The notes: generated by a model from the sequence alone, not told the origin. A DNA stretch of 64,000 nt from Pseudocercospora fijiensis CIRAD86 (GCF_000340215.1 NW_006921533.1:6477424-6541423); one strand, 5' to 3'; positions 12,301 through 24,694 are shown, numbered from the stretch's first letter. Numbers and translations are program-made.

Positions 12301-15300
12301 TTGTCAACGGTGCTCGCAGACGAAGGGGCTGCAGCCGAGATATCTCTGGAGAGGAAGCCGCGGACGATCACCTTAGGCTCTTGCCAAGCATCATCTGAAA
12401 GCACAATATCACCGACCGTATCGCCAGAGGAGCTTTGCGTGCCCTTCGAGTATCCCTTGAGCTGAGTGCCAGCCTCTGTGGGAGCGTTGGCAGCGATGTA
12501 GATTTTGTCGATGGTGATCGGCACAAGTGACTCGTCGCCGGACAGGCTGTGGAGATAGCCCAGTGCTTGCATGTGGAAGATGGAGTCCAACGTCGCCGGA
12601 TGGATGAGATGCGGGTACTCGAATTGAGAAGGCATGACAGACTTGGTGTCGGGAATCGTCACCACTCCGTAGCCTTCGCCGAACCCGGCCGTAGCTTCAG
12701 TAACGTTGCGATGCAGTGGGCCGTACTGCAGGTTCATCTTGTCGTCGAAGAGCTTGTAGAAGGTAGCGGCCTTGACCACCCTGCAGGCTCGCTTCCGAAT
12801 GTCATTGTACAAGCTGGACTCGGACGTCCATTGGCGCACGCTTTCGCCGTAGTCCTCGCCAGTGTAGAGTAAGGACACCGATCCAGTACACATCTCGTTC
12901 CATGGATCTTCACCAGTCTTCGAGAATACGCTGAAAGACCAAGCAGTCTCGTCGCTGGATGGCACCTGTTCAGGCTTCAGGTGGATCGCGGTCTCTGCTG
13001 CAGCGTCACCTGCTGGGATGACAAGACCCTTCTTGAAAGCAATGTCACGAACTTCAACAGCTTTGAGTGGCCGCGATGTGTCCTGAAGAGTTCGTGCAGC
13101 CTCAATTGCTTGAACGACCATCGCTGCGCCGGGGTACAGGACCATGTTCTGTACTCGATGGTCGCCGAGCCAGGGCTGCTCGGTCAGGCGAATGTAGTTG
13201 TGCCATCGAGGCTCGCTTTCATTTGCGGTCTCATCCACGAAGCCCAGCAAGTCTGTTCGGGGCTTGGCACGTCGCAGCACGGTCTTGCCATATGTACTTT
13301 CGTACTCGTAGACTTTGTGATTCCACTTATATGGCGGTAGACAGGCCAGTGATTGGAGAGGTTGCTCCTCAGTTGGGAAGTTGATGCGATGCAGATCGAT
13401 GGGCAGTCCTGCAGCCCAAAGCTTTCCAGCCGCTGCGAGTGCCGACTGACCGGCATCAACATTGCGCGACAGAAGGGCCGTGTATGGCAATGAAGAGGCC
13501 AGTCTCCCGTCTGTTGCGTTCAATATCTGAAGCAGTGGTCCTTTGAGGGCTTCCGCGGGCCCAATCTCGACCATTCCGGAATACACGACGGGGGCTCGTC
13601 GACGGCCCTTGGCGTTGGGATTAGCAGGCTGAGTGAGTAATGCCTGGACTGCATCAGAGAATCTGACACATCCCAGCATGTTCTTGACCCAGTAGGATGC
13701 ATCCACATCGGCCGCCTTCAAGATAGTGCCACCTGTGACCGAGGAGAACATGGTCGCCTTTGGTGGCTCTGTTGACTGCTGAATGTCATCCATTGCCGCG
13801 AGGTAATCAGCCGCGATGACCCGCATGTGCGGAGAGTGGTAGGCAGTCTTGACTCTTAATTTCCTGGCAAAGACCGAAGCATCTTGCAGTGTCTTCTCGA
13901 GTACGTCGATCGATGTCTCGTCTCCGGACAGAGTAACGCTGTTGGGAGAGTTGACACAGGCGACAACTACGGACTCCTTTGGAACTTGATCCAGGTATGG
14001 TTTGACATCAGCCTCCGAAAGGCCGACAGCCATCATAGCACCACGCTTGTCTCCGAGGCGGCGATTGACGTCTGCTGAGAAGAGACCGCGGCAGTATGCA
14101 ACCTTGACAGCTTGCTCATGTGTGAGGAACCCTGCCGCGTAGGATGCGGCGATTTCGCCTGAACTGTGCCCAACCACAGACTTTGGCTTCAGATTCCATT
14201 CCTCGAGCAGATCTACGAGAGCAACTTGGAGCGCTGTGCAGAGAGGCTGGCTGAAGTCCGGTTGGTCGATCCGGCTTTCTTCCTTAGGGGCTGACAGCTC
14301 GTGGATCAAGTTCCAAGCACAGCCAAGTCGGCTGAGCTGCGCTTGGGCACGCTCCAAGCTGCGTCGGTATGTGTCGAAGGCGAGAAGTGACTTGCCCATA
14401 GTTGCCCACTGCGCTCCTTGTCCCGTGAAGATGAAGAAGAGATTGCTGTTCTTGGCGCTCCGGCGCAACTTGGATAGCGGAGCGGAAAGTTGCTCTTGCA
14501 ACTCACCAGCCGAACGAGCTACGACAAAGGTGCGGTGGTCGAATGTAGATCGTCGGTGAGACAGTGTGTATGCAAGATTGGGCAAGAAAGATTCCATGTC
14601 CACACCGGAAGGAGCTGAATCCGATTGCTTCTTCTGGGCTTCCAAATCCTTTTGCTCAGACAAGAAGTCCGTCAATGCTGCAGCACTTCTTCCGAGACCG
14701 GCTTGGTCTACAGAGGAAAGTACCATCAGCATTGGCCGGGACAGCTCTCTGTACGTATTCTCGCCGGGAGTGGATGGTCCAGATGAGCTGAAACCAGAGT
14801 CGGAGGCGTCAGAAGGTTCTTGCACATCGTTGGGCCCCAGTATCGTTTGGTGGTGTCCCTTCAAGCCGTGTTCTTGAAGGTAATGATAGGCGTCATCAAT
14901 GATGACGTGAGAATTGGCACCTCCATAGCCAAAGCAGTTCACTGATGCTCTTCGCACGCCTGACACTGGCCAGGGAGTGAGCTTCAAGGGCAAAGCTACT
15001 TTCCACTCATCCAACTTGAGTCGGGGGTTGACCTTTTCAAAGTCAGCTAGGGGTGGTATTTCGCCTCGTTCAACCACAAGCGCCGCCTTGATCAGACCAG
15101 CAATACCAGCGCCGCCTTCGAGATGGCCGATGTTGGCTTTCACACTCCCGACATAGAGTGGATTGGTCGAGTCTCGAGTCTGTCCGAAAGTCGCACCTAG
15201 TGCCGAGAGTTCGTATGGATCACCAATGGGTGTTCCAGTGCCGTGAGCCTCGAAGTAAGCAGTCTGATCCATTGTCAGGCCCGCATTCTTGTAAACACGT

Positions 15301-16314
15301 CTGATCAGATCGGCTTGTGCCTCTGGGGCTGGCATGGTAATACCGGGAGTCCTGCCGTCTTGTCCCAGGCCAGAGTTACGAATGACGGCGCGGATAGTAT
15401 CGCCGTCCTTGAGGGCCTGGCTGATGGTCTTCAGAACAACAGCTCCGATACCATCGCCTCTTCCATAGCCGTTTGCACGATGGTCAAATGAATGGCATCG
15501 TCCGTCGGGACTAAGGAAACCCATAGTGGTAAGATCGCGCATGTAGCAGGGATCACAGATCATGTTTGTACCTCCAGCAATGGCCATCTTTGCCTCGCCT
15601 GTGCGTAGCGACTGGCACGCAAGGTGGACGGCGTACAAAGATGAAGAGCAAGCAGTGTCGATAGTCATACTCGGACCACGCATGTCGTAGAACCAAGAAA
15701 CACGGTTGGCAAGCATCGACATGCCGTTCCCTGTCGCTGCATAGAAAGGTCCAGTGTACGGGTCTCGGCCACCCTTTGCTTCCCAATCACGGGTGAAGCA
15801 GCCGACGTAGACACTCGTGTCTGAGCCGATGACTGACTGCATTGGTATGCCGGCATTCTCGAGTGCTTCGTATGAGACTTCCAGCATGTGTAGGTGTTGT
15901 GGGTCGCTTCCCTCTACTTCTGCGGCCGTCATGTTGAAAAAGGGTGCATCGAATTGCTTTGCACATTTCTCATATTCGCCTGAGAGGAAGTGCGACCCTT
16001 TGACGAAGACCTACAAAATGATCAGTAAATGCACGCGCCCAATGTCCCGTGTGAAAAGCTTACAGAGCCCGCACGCGCTCCATCGGGATGGTAGTAGCCA
16101 TCTAGGTTGACTGAGAAGTGGTTTGGTTAGTCAAAAGAGAGGGTCGCGTCCAAATGCACTTACATCGATGCTTCGGCATCGTCCGCCAGCCATCACGACC
16201 TTTCGAGAGGAGATCCCAGAAGGACTCGCTCGAGTGTGATTCGCCTGGGAATCGCATACCCATGCCCACAATGGCGATAGGCTCGATGAGCTTGTCATCG
16301 GTATTGACTGCCAT
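9388..16314 (-). CDS. Highly reducing type I polyketide synthase, KS-AT-DH-(psiKR)-ER(degenerate)-KR-ACP
   Basis: Iterative cytosolic megasynthase, 2,251 residues in four exons: 16,164-16,314, 16,064-16,110, 9,635-16,010 and 9,388-9,569. The introns (53, 53 and 65 bp, GT-AG) keep frame. The first two restore MPKHRFNLDGYYHPD and GSVFVKG at the KS N-terminus. The last restores the ACP motif AYGVDSLAAVEVRN. KS (about 10-430) has Cys187 in DTACSSS, EAHGTGT and NIGHLEGG. AT has Ser in GHSSGE (about 680). DH has His in GDHRVQNMVLYPG (about 1015; the usual Gly after HRVQ is Asn) and Asp in HPATLDS (about 1206). KR has GGLGGIGR (about 1883) and Tyr in QANYSAAG (about 2021). The ACP attachment Ser is 2194. 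No methyltransferase domain fits between DH and the pseudo-KR region. The ER lacks the GGVGQ-type nucleotide motif (about 1674), so it is probably inactive. There is no terminal releasing domain, consistent with release by a separate hydrolase. Expected product: a reduced or polyene chain (inference). Confidence 0.95.
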
Positions 16315-17705
16315 GCCTCTGATGCAGACCCCCAGGGCCGGCTAAGAGTAGATTAAAGATAAGGCAGGGGACGAGCGCTCGCGAAGCACGAGGAAAAGAG
16401 AAGAAGATAGTGAAAGAGGCAGGCCTGGATTGTGGCGAGAAGTGTATTTGATGGGGGCGACGCAAAGAGGTCGCCGGCTGCGCTCGTGTCGGGATATGCG
16501 CTGGAGAGAGGTGAAGGGGTACACGCTGGAGAGAGGTGAAGGGCTCGCTGCTGGTTGAGCATTGCGCATGAATGCTGTATTAAAGTGCCGCGGTTTCCAA
16601 GTCCGGACCTCGCCCACGGCGGGATTGTTTCGAGGTATGGCGACTCTATCACGGAGAAGCCTTCCGCCAGCCGCGCACGTGTATGTGAGACTAGTCCCGG
16701 CCAGATAGATGACCATTAGCCGCTTCGAAGTGCGCATGTTGTGTCGATACACAGCATCGCGAGAAGCCCATGTCTACTGTGACATAGCCGCACGCTTGGA
16801 GATGACCGATTGGACGAAAGCCATGTGCCATTCTTGACGATCCAGACCGATCAGAATACACTAGAGTAGCAAGTGGAAGATGCCAAGAATACAGCAACTC
16901 GCCGTGGTGCCATACCCTTGTATGAGAGACACGCGAACGGCCGGTGAGGCTGTGACGCGCCTGCAGAACCGCAGTTCATGCATCCGACTCCGAGAGTCCG
17001 GGACTATCATTACGACTAAGGCCTACGGCTATGCAGGCCGGGCGGTCCTCATCTCGCGTGGACGGCACGCACGTGTATTAAAAGGCCCGCGGCGTGTTCT
17101 TGCAAGGTAGATCTACCGCTATGAAACCCGCACGCTTCTGCCAGAATCCGCAATTCCGTCTGTCGAAGCAGCTCAGCTCTTTCCGCGTAGATTGTGCCTG
17201 GAGTCGTTTCCGAAACGCGTGTTGAGCAGTGGTCTGCCACGCTTGCAGTGAGGTCGGTGGGCAGGCGATGTGCTTACGGGGAATCTGCGGATCAGAAAAG
17301 ATGGCCGGTATCTGCGCTTTGTCAATGGCATGGCACTCGCAAGTCTTTGCACACGAGCGACGCATCGGGAGCACCAGGCAAGAGGTGAGCTGAGGCTGCT
17401 GTCGTCAATTGAGCAGTGAGACTAGCCCGTGCAATGCCATCTCTCTCGAGCTGGCCCTCCAATGTGTATCGGCTGTCTATGCATGATGCGTCGGTGTCCA
17501 TGGGCGCGGACGAGCTCTTACAGATAGCAAGAGACAGTAATTGATATGCGACTGTCCCGTACAGTCGTTGGAGCAAATACCGATGTCGCGTAATTAGAGA
17601 CTTGAGAGTACAGATTGCTCGGGAGTGTGAATGGAGAGGTGTAGGTAGTGGCCTATTCACAGAGTCAAAAGGGTCGGGACTGCGGGGAATCCCTACGACC
17701 ATTTG
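16315..17705. promoter_or_regulatory. Upstream region of the PKS up to the transposon block
   Basis: About 1.4 kb of normal-composition sequence that must contain the PKS promoter. It contains two perfect 20 bp copies of cgctggagagaggtgaaggg at 16,499-16,518 and 16,524-16,543 (25 bp period). No gene is supported: the short ORFs on both strands lack domains and plausible splicing. Composition changes sharply at about 17,705. Confidence 0.5.
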
Positions 17706-18900
17706 TTAGCAATCTCTATAGTATTCGATAATCGTGTTCTCTGTCTCTCTTAACGTTCTTTCTCGGTATTTTGTCGCTATTTTAATAGTATAGACTACCT
17801 CGAGGTATTATTACTACTATCTACTAATTCCCTACTAATTATAGTTTACCTACTAATTTCTACGAGTTCCTCGCTCTTACTATATCTAGGCTTACTAGAT
17901 AAGACAATAACCTAATCTAGTACCGTCTAGACGACTTCTAGCCGCTAGAAGAGGTTATAAAGTTATTACTAGTAGATAGACAAGGCTCGCAGATAGCTAT
18001 TTATATACGAATTAAGCGGTAGAAGGATATAGGTAATATATAGCTAAAGAAGGGTAGGCGGCCTTAAATAATTAACCTATAGGCGCGCGATCGTATACTC
18101 GAGTTATTAGTTAAGATACCGACTCTATAGTATAAGGAAATATAGTATTATCTACTCGAGGAGATAAGGTTACAGATATCGGAAAGGATAATTATATATC
18201 TATTAAATAATAGGCAGTTCTTATATAAATTAGTATCGCGAATAGCGCTCTAAAGAGATCTAGTCGCGAAGGCGATATATAAGGCATATATATAGATACT
18301 AGTAGCGTAGTACTAAGCAGTCTATATCGACGAGACGTATATAAGTAATTAAGTAGCTTACCGATAGCAAGGATAGGTACCGAAGGGTATACCTACGACT
18401 AATAAGGAATACCCTTACTATTCTAAGCGGTTTAGTCTTCTACTAGCCTATATAATAGATAGCTATCTTAAGAATAAGCTAATTAAGTAGGGTAGTATAA
18501 ATTTAGAGATCTTATATACTAGCTCTAGTTTAGTATATTGCCGAAGTATAGTCGCTTTCTAGGTCTACGAAGTATAATTATTATAGACTATTACGTAACC
18601 TATAGTCGCAATATTATCGTCGACCTATACCGCGAATAGGCTAGTATAAAGGTAGTATTTCTACCGCTATATTTACCTTATTATATAACGATCGAAAAGA
18701 CCTTTAGGCTTTTAAAGAACTAGACAAGGCGCTATTATTAGTTAGTACTAATATATAGCGAGGAAGACTAGATACTAAAGTTTAAGAAGTTCCTATACCT
18801 TAGTTATCGCTAGTTTTAAGTTAGTAATAGGGTTAAATATATAGCTATCTTTAAGAGCTATTATATACTAGAAAGTCTATACTAGCTACTATAAGCTATA
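17706..18900 (+). mobile_element. Tc1/mariner-type DDE transposase relic, RIP-degraded
   Basis: Translated through TAG stops, the plus strand shows the DDE-transposase pattern of fungal Tc1/mariner-like elements. Near 18,320-18,400 it reads DETYISN followed by a stretch matching the 'GWAPKG' region. Next comes KRFSLLLAY (about 18,430), which fits the 'KRWSLLPA' strand, then GSINLEIL. Near 18,650-18,730 it reads YLPYYITIEKTFRLLKN, which fits 'LPPYSPDFNPIEKTFRLLKN' at the third catalytic position. Upstream sequence from about 17,850 may hold the helix-turn-helix part. I did not find convincing terminal inverted repeats. Confidence 0.65.
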
Positions 18901-19789
18901 TATACTACTTATATATATTATTGTTATATAGAATAAAAGCTTAGTATTACGGTAGGTACGCCGGATACGTCGGCCTAGTATATACTTCCTAGTACCGTAG
19001 ATACTTAACTTAATACTATACTATTATATATCTACTAATTCGTTCCTTACGTAATACCTAGAGTTAGCGCTATATAGCGATATAAAAATCTCGTTAATAC
19101 GACTATTATATAGCCTATACCTGCTCGCCGTTATCGCTACTAGTATATTACTACTACTACTAAGCTATATCTTTAAACCCGTATAGAAGCTCGGCAAGCT
19201 CCGAGCTTAGTTTAGCGTTCCTTCGGATTTAGTAATATTGGTTGTTATATACGCCTATACTAACGCTATTATATTTCTTTTCTATTATAGAAACTAGCTC
19301 GTTTAGTGCTTTTTAAAAAAAGAATAACGTTAATTAGATATATAGTTATTATATTATAAATCTAACTATAGAATTTACTCGAATTCGTAAAGTCGCTCGA
19401 GCTTCGAGCTATAGCTAGAGGTCTAGTATATAGTCTATAAGCCGGCTTTAAGTACTAAATCGAATTACTAAACAACTATAATAGCTATTAACTCGCTCCT
19501 TTTTTTCTATAATTTACCGACGAGACTAATTCGAAATATTATATACACAATCATATTAAGAGAACAGCTCTTTATAGTATTGTTAGTATATAAAGCTAAA
19601 GAAGTTTTACCGCGGTTATAGCCTAGAGTTTCGCCGACCCCGCGAAGGGAGTCCGAGCGACTTCTAGTATTAGTCTACAGTATTACTAGTATCGATAGAG
19701 GCCTAGAATACACCACTTCTAATACATACTAGTCAAGCTACACATCCTATACAGATCTACACCACTTAACTATACTTCTCACATACATC

Positions 19790-20098
19790 TACTATTAGCT
19801 AGTAACCGGCCCTACACCTAAAGGCTAGGGATTAAGCCCACAAAAGAGGCCTCCTTCTATATAATAGACAGATTAATTAACCTCGTACAGCATACTATTC
19901 ATGTCACACTTCTACAGTGCCTATATTATAGGGCTCTAGTTACTAGCCTAAGCGATATGTTTGTTATCCTATCTTGCTAAATACAGCTGCCTATATTGTT
20001 ATCGGTTATATTACCCTCGGTTACCTACACTATTACTAGTAGCAGTAGTAGTAGTATTAGTTTCCGTCTTTTACTAGAATCTTTCTAACAGTTATAGC
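19790..20098. repeat. Dispersed repeat, inverted copy at 59,645-59,937
   Basis: The sequence from tattagctagtaaccggcc to the ctactagtaaaagacgg side (read as reverse complement) matches 59,645-59,937 in opposite orientation, including the ggaggcctctt and accctcggtta segments. Differences are mostly transitions. This is probably the end of one transposon family; the full element boundaries are not resolved. Confidence 0.6.
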
Positions 20099-21735
20099 CA
20101 AATATAGACTAGGCTAAAGTGTTAAAGCTAGCGTAGCTATTATAACTCGTTATAAGTTACCTTATCCTTACTTATAGTATTGCCGTATTACTCTCCTTCT
20201 CGCTCTTATAGGCTAGCCGCTAGACTACCTTCTATAGCACTTATATATACCTTTATCTCGTCCTTAAGCTTTCGCCGGATACTAATCTATAGTAGGTTAT
20301 TTGCTAGGGCTTTATTAGGCTCCTTCCTAGGTATATAAAGTGTCTAGAATCCTGCCTTATAGCCTTTAGCTTAGCCTTTACTATAACGAGTGCCTCTTAT
20401 ATATATATCTCTCTAAGAGCTAGTCGTAGTACCTAGTAATATATCTCGCCCTACTAGGAATTCTAAATCGCCGCCCTACTATTAATAGTCGGTAAAGAGC
20501 GTAGATTTAGCTAGACAGGCGGATTTAACTAAGCCTATAGTAGTATTAACTAGGGTATCGTATATGCCGGAGGTATAGCGAATAGGTTAAATAGAGGCAT
20601 AGGGCTATATAGTATTACTAGAGGTGCCGTAGGCGCTAGAGTAGGCATTTCTTTACCTATAGAAGCAGGCTTAGGCTTCTTCTTACCTCTATTAATATCC
20701 GTGTATATTATTAGACCTTCTAAATAAGCTAACCTAGTATATCGTCTATTGTTATAGTACTAGCATTAATAGCGTTACGCTATTGTTCTAGGTATAAGCC
20801 TAGAAGCTAGTAATAAGTGCTATCGTACTATACGTAATAACTAACGTTATTGCCCTTCTTTATACTAGTATATTGCCTATCTTTATACTTAAATCGACAA
20901 GATAATAACTTATAGACTTCTACGCCTTCTTGATAGATTATCTTAGTACGCTTGTTAATATTACGCGTAGACTTAATGCCCTTCTCTGTCTATATAGTAG
21001 GTAGCTTGTCCTAGTTAGATTTAATAAGGTCTGCGTCGTCTTTATTAGACAATATCTCCTACTTATTGCCCTAGTATTTACTAACAAATATATTAACCTA
21101 TCGCTTAACTTCTATACTATAAGTAATAATCTCGTCTACCTTAGTTTGCTAGCTATTAAGTACGCTTAACGTAGCGCTATCTATCTCCCTAGAGGCGCCG
21201 TACCTAGTAGACTCGGACTCGATAGTAGTATCTCTCTTAATAAGATAGTAGCAAAAACCCTAGTTCCTAGTATAGGCCTCCGCCCTTCGTCCTAGAATAT
21301 TGTCCTATATATCGGTTTGTATATTAGTAGTATTACGTAGTTGTTTAGTAGGCGCCTATCGTTTACGCTTCTATAAAGTTAAGGATTCTAATACCCCCAT
21401 CCTATTCGACTTTCCCTTTTTCGGCTACCCTAAAGTTAGGCTTTAGTAGAGTAGCTAAGGGGTAGTACTACCGTAGTAGTAGGCCTAGTCTTTGTCTTAG
21501 CGTTAGTTTTACGTAGTTTCTAAGCTTTCTAAGAAAGGGTAGTCCTACTAGTACTAACCTACGTACTCGATAGTAGAGTAGCCTAGTATTAGGTCTTATA
21601 TTTTAACAGTATCCTATTCTTTAGTTTACGGCTTCTTACCTATTAACTATACTCGGTATACCGAAACAGTCGTTACTAGGTCAATCCCTAGTAAATAGCT
21701 CCCTATTTAACTAACCTTCCTCCGAGTCGTCCCTT

Positions 21736-21736
21736 C

Positions 21737-21780
<44 letters not shown>

Positions 21781-21787
21781 AGTAGTG

Positions 21788-21820
<33 letters not shown>

Positions 21821-21821
21821 T
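21736..21821. repeat. (TAG)n trinucleotide microsatellite
   Basis: About 28 tag units with a few tgg interruptions, followed directly by a short tac run. Confidence 0.95.
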
Positions 21822-22352
21822 ACTACTACTAAATTATAAATAATAAGCCTATATATCTTTAATATAATCTTTAATATAATCCTCGATAGAAGATATAGCG
21901 TACTACTATATTAGTGTCTAAGCTAGTAGCAGTTTAACAGCCGATAGTTGCTACGAATATACTAAAATTATAGCTTAAGTAAAGGTAGTAAGGCTAGCGA
22001 GATTAGAATAAGTATTCGGATATACTAGTAGCGTACTAGTATATAGAGGCGACGATAGTATACTATAATTATTACTAGAGACTATAGTTAAGGGTATTGT
22101 TAGTATTTAATACTATGCTACAGCATCTATACTATAGCAGTAGCAGCCTCTTTAGTAATCCCGACCCTTTTAATTCTAAGAATAAATGTAAATAGCTTCA
22201 GTAATTACTAGGTTAAAAACTTTATGCTAGTCAGAGTAGTAGTAGGTAGTCACTTAGTATTACTTCTAAGTCTGTCCTATATAAAGACTTTTTATATACT
22301 ACTTCTTTAGTAAATTAATATTTAGAAATTTAATAGTAATAATAAAACCAAA

Positions 22353-22450
22353 TGCCTGTAGAGTGATAGTAACAGTAAGTTACTATAGTGATATGAAGTT
22401 ACTATGGTTAGTGGTAAATGGTAATGGTAAGTTACTTTTGTGCCTACAGG
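22353..22450. repeat. Small inverted-repeat element, possible MITE remnant
   Basis: gcctgtag near 22,353 is mirrored by ctacaggc near 22,443. Between them, short motifs such as gtaagttact recur several times. The size (about 100 bp) and the position between the TE block and the hydrolase gene suggest a tiny MITE, but the terminal repeat is only 8 bp. Confidence 0.35.
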
Positions 22451-22537
22451 CCTGAACCTGAACTTGGCCAAAGTTGAAACTAATTTTACTCCAGAACATC
22501 CTGCTCGATCGTGAACCTCACATTGTACATGAATTAT

Positions 22538-23523
22538 CTACACTGTAACTGAGAGCAACTGGCCCATTCCATATGCCTTCTCAATGGCCCTCGCAATATT
22601 CTTCACGTCCTGCTCTTTTGTGGGCAGCTCGTGCACGCCATCATACTTAACCAGCTGAACTTTGCTGGGATCACACAGCTCCTGAGCAATCTCGGCCAGT
22701 CGTGTGGGAGCAGGATCGTCGAAATAGCCTCGAATGTGGACGGTCGGGATGTTGATGCGCTGCTTGGTGTATACCGGGTGGAAGAATCGTGGGAAGTCGG
22801 CAAGGCCATAGCTGTCAGGGTCGATGGAGTTTGTACCGTCGCTCTCGTCGATGCCGAAGAAGTTGCGAGCGCCGAGCGATGATTGCACCATGTCGAGCAG
22901 CGCGATGAAGATCTCCTTGTCCCGGCCCTGGATACGGCCCTCTTTGACGACGTCGAATGTGCGAGGGTCCTTGTGTCCCTGCCGCGAGATGAAGCCATCA
23001 TGAAGCTCTTTCCTCTCCTTCTCGCTGAGCTTTTCCAACGCGCTCATGATCGCCGCGCTGTTGTACTCTGGATCCGAGGATAATGCTGCTGCTGTGCCTT
23101 GGAATGCCGCGAACTTGAATGGCAATGGCTTCTCGGGGTGGTCGATGAGCGACTGAAGCAGGTAGCCGAGAACGAACGCGCCACCCTGACTGTATCCGTA
23201 CACTCCGTCAAAGGGACCCTTCTCTGCGAGTGTCTCCTCCATGAGCTCGTACGCCGCCTTCAAGCCCTCAGCGCCCCAAGCATCCCAGTACGACAAATGG
23301 CGACCGGGGATGAAGTCGGCCATCGCTGCGGCACACTTAGTTACCATTCGGATCTTCCCATCGATCGCTTCACGATTGCCGTCATACCTGATCTGTTGAC
23401 TTTGACTTCTCCATCCAGGAAGACCCATTCGTGATGTCGCCCAACAGCCGATATCACGGAAGTCATCATCTGCTCCAAGATCTCGGAACTCATTCCGTAG
23501 CCATGGCAAACGAGGAGCTTCAT
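22538..23523 (-). CDS. FSH1-family serine hydrolase A (alpha/beta hydrolase)
   Basis: Predicted esterase/thioesterase-like hydrolase of the fungal FSH1 (OVCA2-like) family, 307 residues. Two exons: 23,388-23,523 and 22,538-23,325, with a 62 bp GTATGA...GCAG intron (23,326-23,387). The first exon gives the family start MKLLVCHGYGMSSEIL and HHEWVFLDGEV. The join gives VNRSAMADFIPG. The longest open frame alone would start inside the intron-containing region and miss this N-terminus. The catalytic triad is visible: Ser91 in GYSQGG, Asp248 or 249 in GYFDDPAP and His277 in DGVHELP. At 307 residues it is longer than LovG-type members, with an insertion of charged helices after the nucleophile strand. 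It is divergent from hydrolase B. It may release the polyketide or hydrolyse a later ester or lactone (inference). Confidence 0.88.
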
Positions 23524-23968
23524 CTTGGAGGCCTAGGGAGATGCGTTGAATTCGAGTTGCGCTTGATTCGATGTGTCGACTCTCGATATATTGATCGAAG
23601 CCAATCTATGGTGAAAATGGAAGTCCCTGGTAATATAGTAAGTGAATTTTTGGACGAAGCATCGTAGGAGAGCCCGCTCTTCCGTCCGTTACTCGCGTAT
23701 AGACACATGGACATGCATTCTAAGCAATCTCGCCGCGGCGCATTTGAGTCTAGGTGGCGTATTTGAGGCGCAACACTCGCGCGTCAGCCGATGTTCATGC
23801 GGAGGAGGGAGGGATGGAAACACTTTCTCCCCACGACCAGATACGCGGTTTCAATAGCGATCGAATTGATCATCAGCAACGCGAGAGGAAACCACGACTT
23901 TGCACAAGGAAAGGAATCTGGAACTCTCGCCAAGACTCCGAGCAATACTCTGCCATAGCGTTGCCAAC
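23524..23968. promoter_or_regulatory. Bidirectional promoter region between the two FSH1-type hydrolases
   Basis: The 445 bp between two divergent start codons must contain both promoters. Composition is normal. I could not define a conserved regulator site. Confidence 0.5.
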
Positions 23969-24694
23969 ATGCGTGTCCTATGCCTCCACGGACAAGGCGC
24001 AAGTCCTGAGATCATGGAAAGTCAAACCAGTACGAAATCATCGCTCAGTCGCTATGTATGCTGATGCTGATGACCTACAGGCTCTTTCAGAGCACTCCTC
24101 CCTCCTACTTGGACGTACGATTATCTCGAAGCTCCGAACGACAGTGCACCCGGTCCAGGAATCGAAGGCGTGTATCCGCCACCTCATTACTGCTTTTTCG
24201 ATTGGTATACGCCTGAGCGGATGCGGGAAGCTGTCGAGTACGTGCGCGAAGTCATTGAGGAAGATGGACCATACGATGCCATCATGGGTTTCAGTCAGGT
24301 ACCGTTGTCCCCAAAACGTTGTGCTTGAGCGTCCCAGACTGATGTGCTGAAGGGTGCCTCGGTGACAGCTTCGCTCCTTGCAGAGTCCGCAGGAAACCTC
24401 AAATTTGCCGTATTCATATGCGCTGCACTGATCCCACCCAGCTCCGCGACGTCCGACGAGCTTGCTCGAACCATCGGATCCTTCGGTCATATCGATGTTC
24501 CAACTTTGCACGTCATCGGCCAGCAGGATATTTGTTACAGCCAGAGCATTCAGCTCAGCAAGACTTGCGAACCGTCCCTCTCACAAGTTGTGTTCCACTC
24601 TGGTGGACATGATGTGCCACGAGATGATATCAACTCGAAGAAGATCGCTTCGGGAATTGAGAAATGTGCCAAGAAGGCGTTGTCGCAGTTCTGA
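23969..24694 (+). CDS. FSH1/LovG-type serine hydrolase B (candidate polyketide-releasing thioesterase)
   Basis: Small alpha/beta hydrolase, 206 residues, in three exons: 23,969-24,029, 24,081-24,298 and 24,353-24,694. The introns are 51 and 54 bp, GT-AG, and frame is kept. The N-terminus MRVLCLHGQGASPEIM is the family oxyanion-hole strand. Splicing gives FRALLPPTWTYDYLEAP and PPPHYCFFDWY, both typical of FSH1/LovG proteins. The triad is Ser92 in GFSQGA (the second intron falls between Gln93 and Gly94 of this motif), Asp152 in HVIGQQD and His179 in SGGHDVP. LovG-type enzymes release chains from highly reducing PKSs that lack a thioesterase, as this PKS does; the role here is inferred from family and context. 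It is divergent from hydrolase A and is followed on the same strand by the dioxygenase. Confidence 0.87.

Larger units (their letters stand above)
18901..22340. other. RIP-degraded repeat block of uncertain content
   Basis: Dense TAG/CTA sequence with no intact ORF. The minus-strand reading of about 20,700-21,350 gives a coding-like stretch (TEKGIKSTRNINKRTK, then FKYKDRQYTS) that I do not recognise. The block contains a dispersed repeat at 19,790-20,098 and a tag microsatellite. With the transposase relic it separates the two halves of the gene cluster. Confidence 0.5.

Noticed and set aside
22538..23509. Hydrolase A as a single 323-codon ORF starting at 23,509
   Set aside because: That frame reads through the intron and lacks the family N-terminus. 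A GTATGA...GCAG intron and a start at 23,523 give the proper MKLLVCHGYG beginning.
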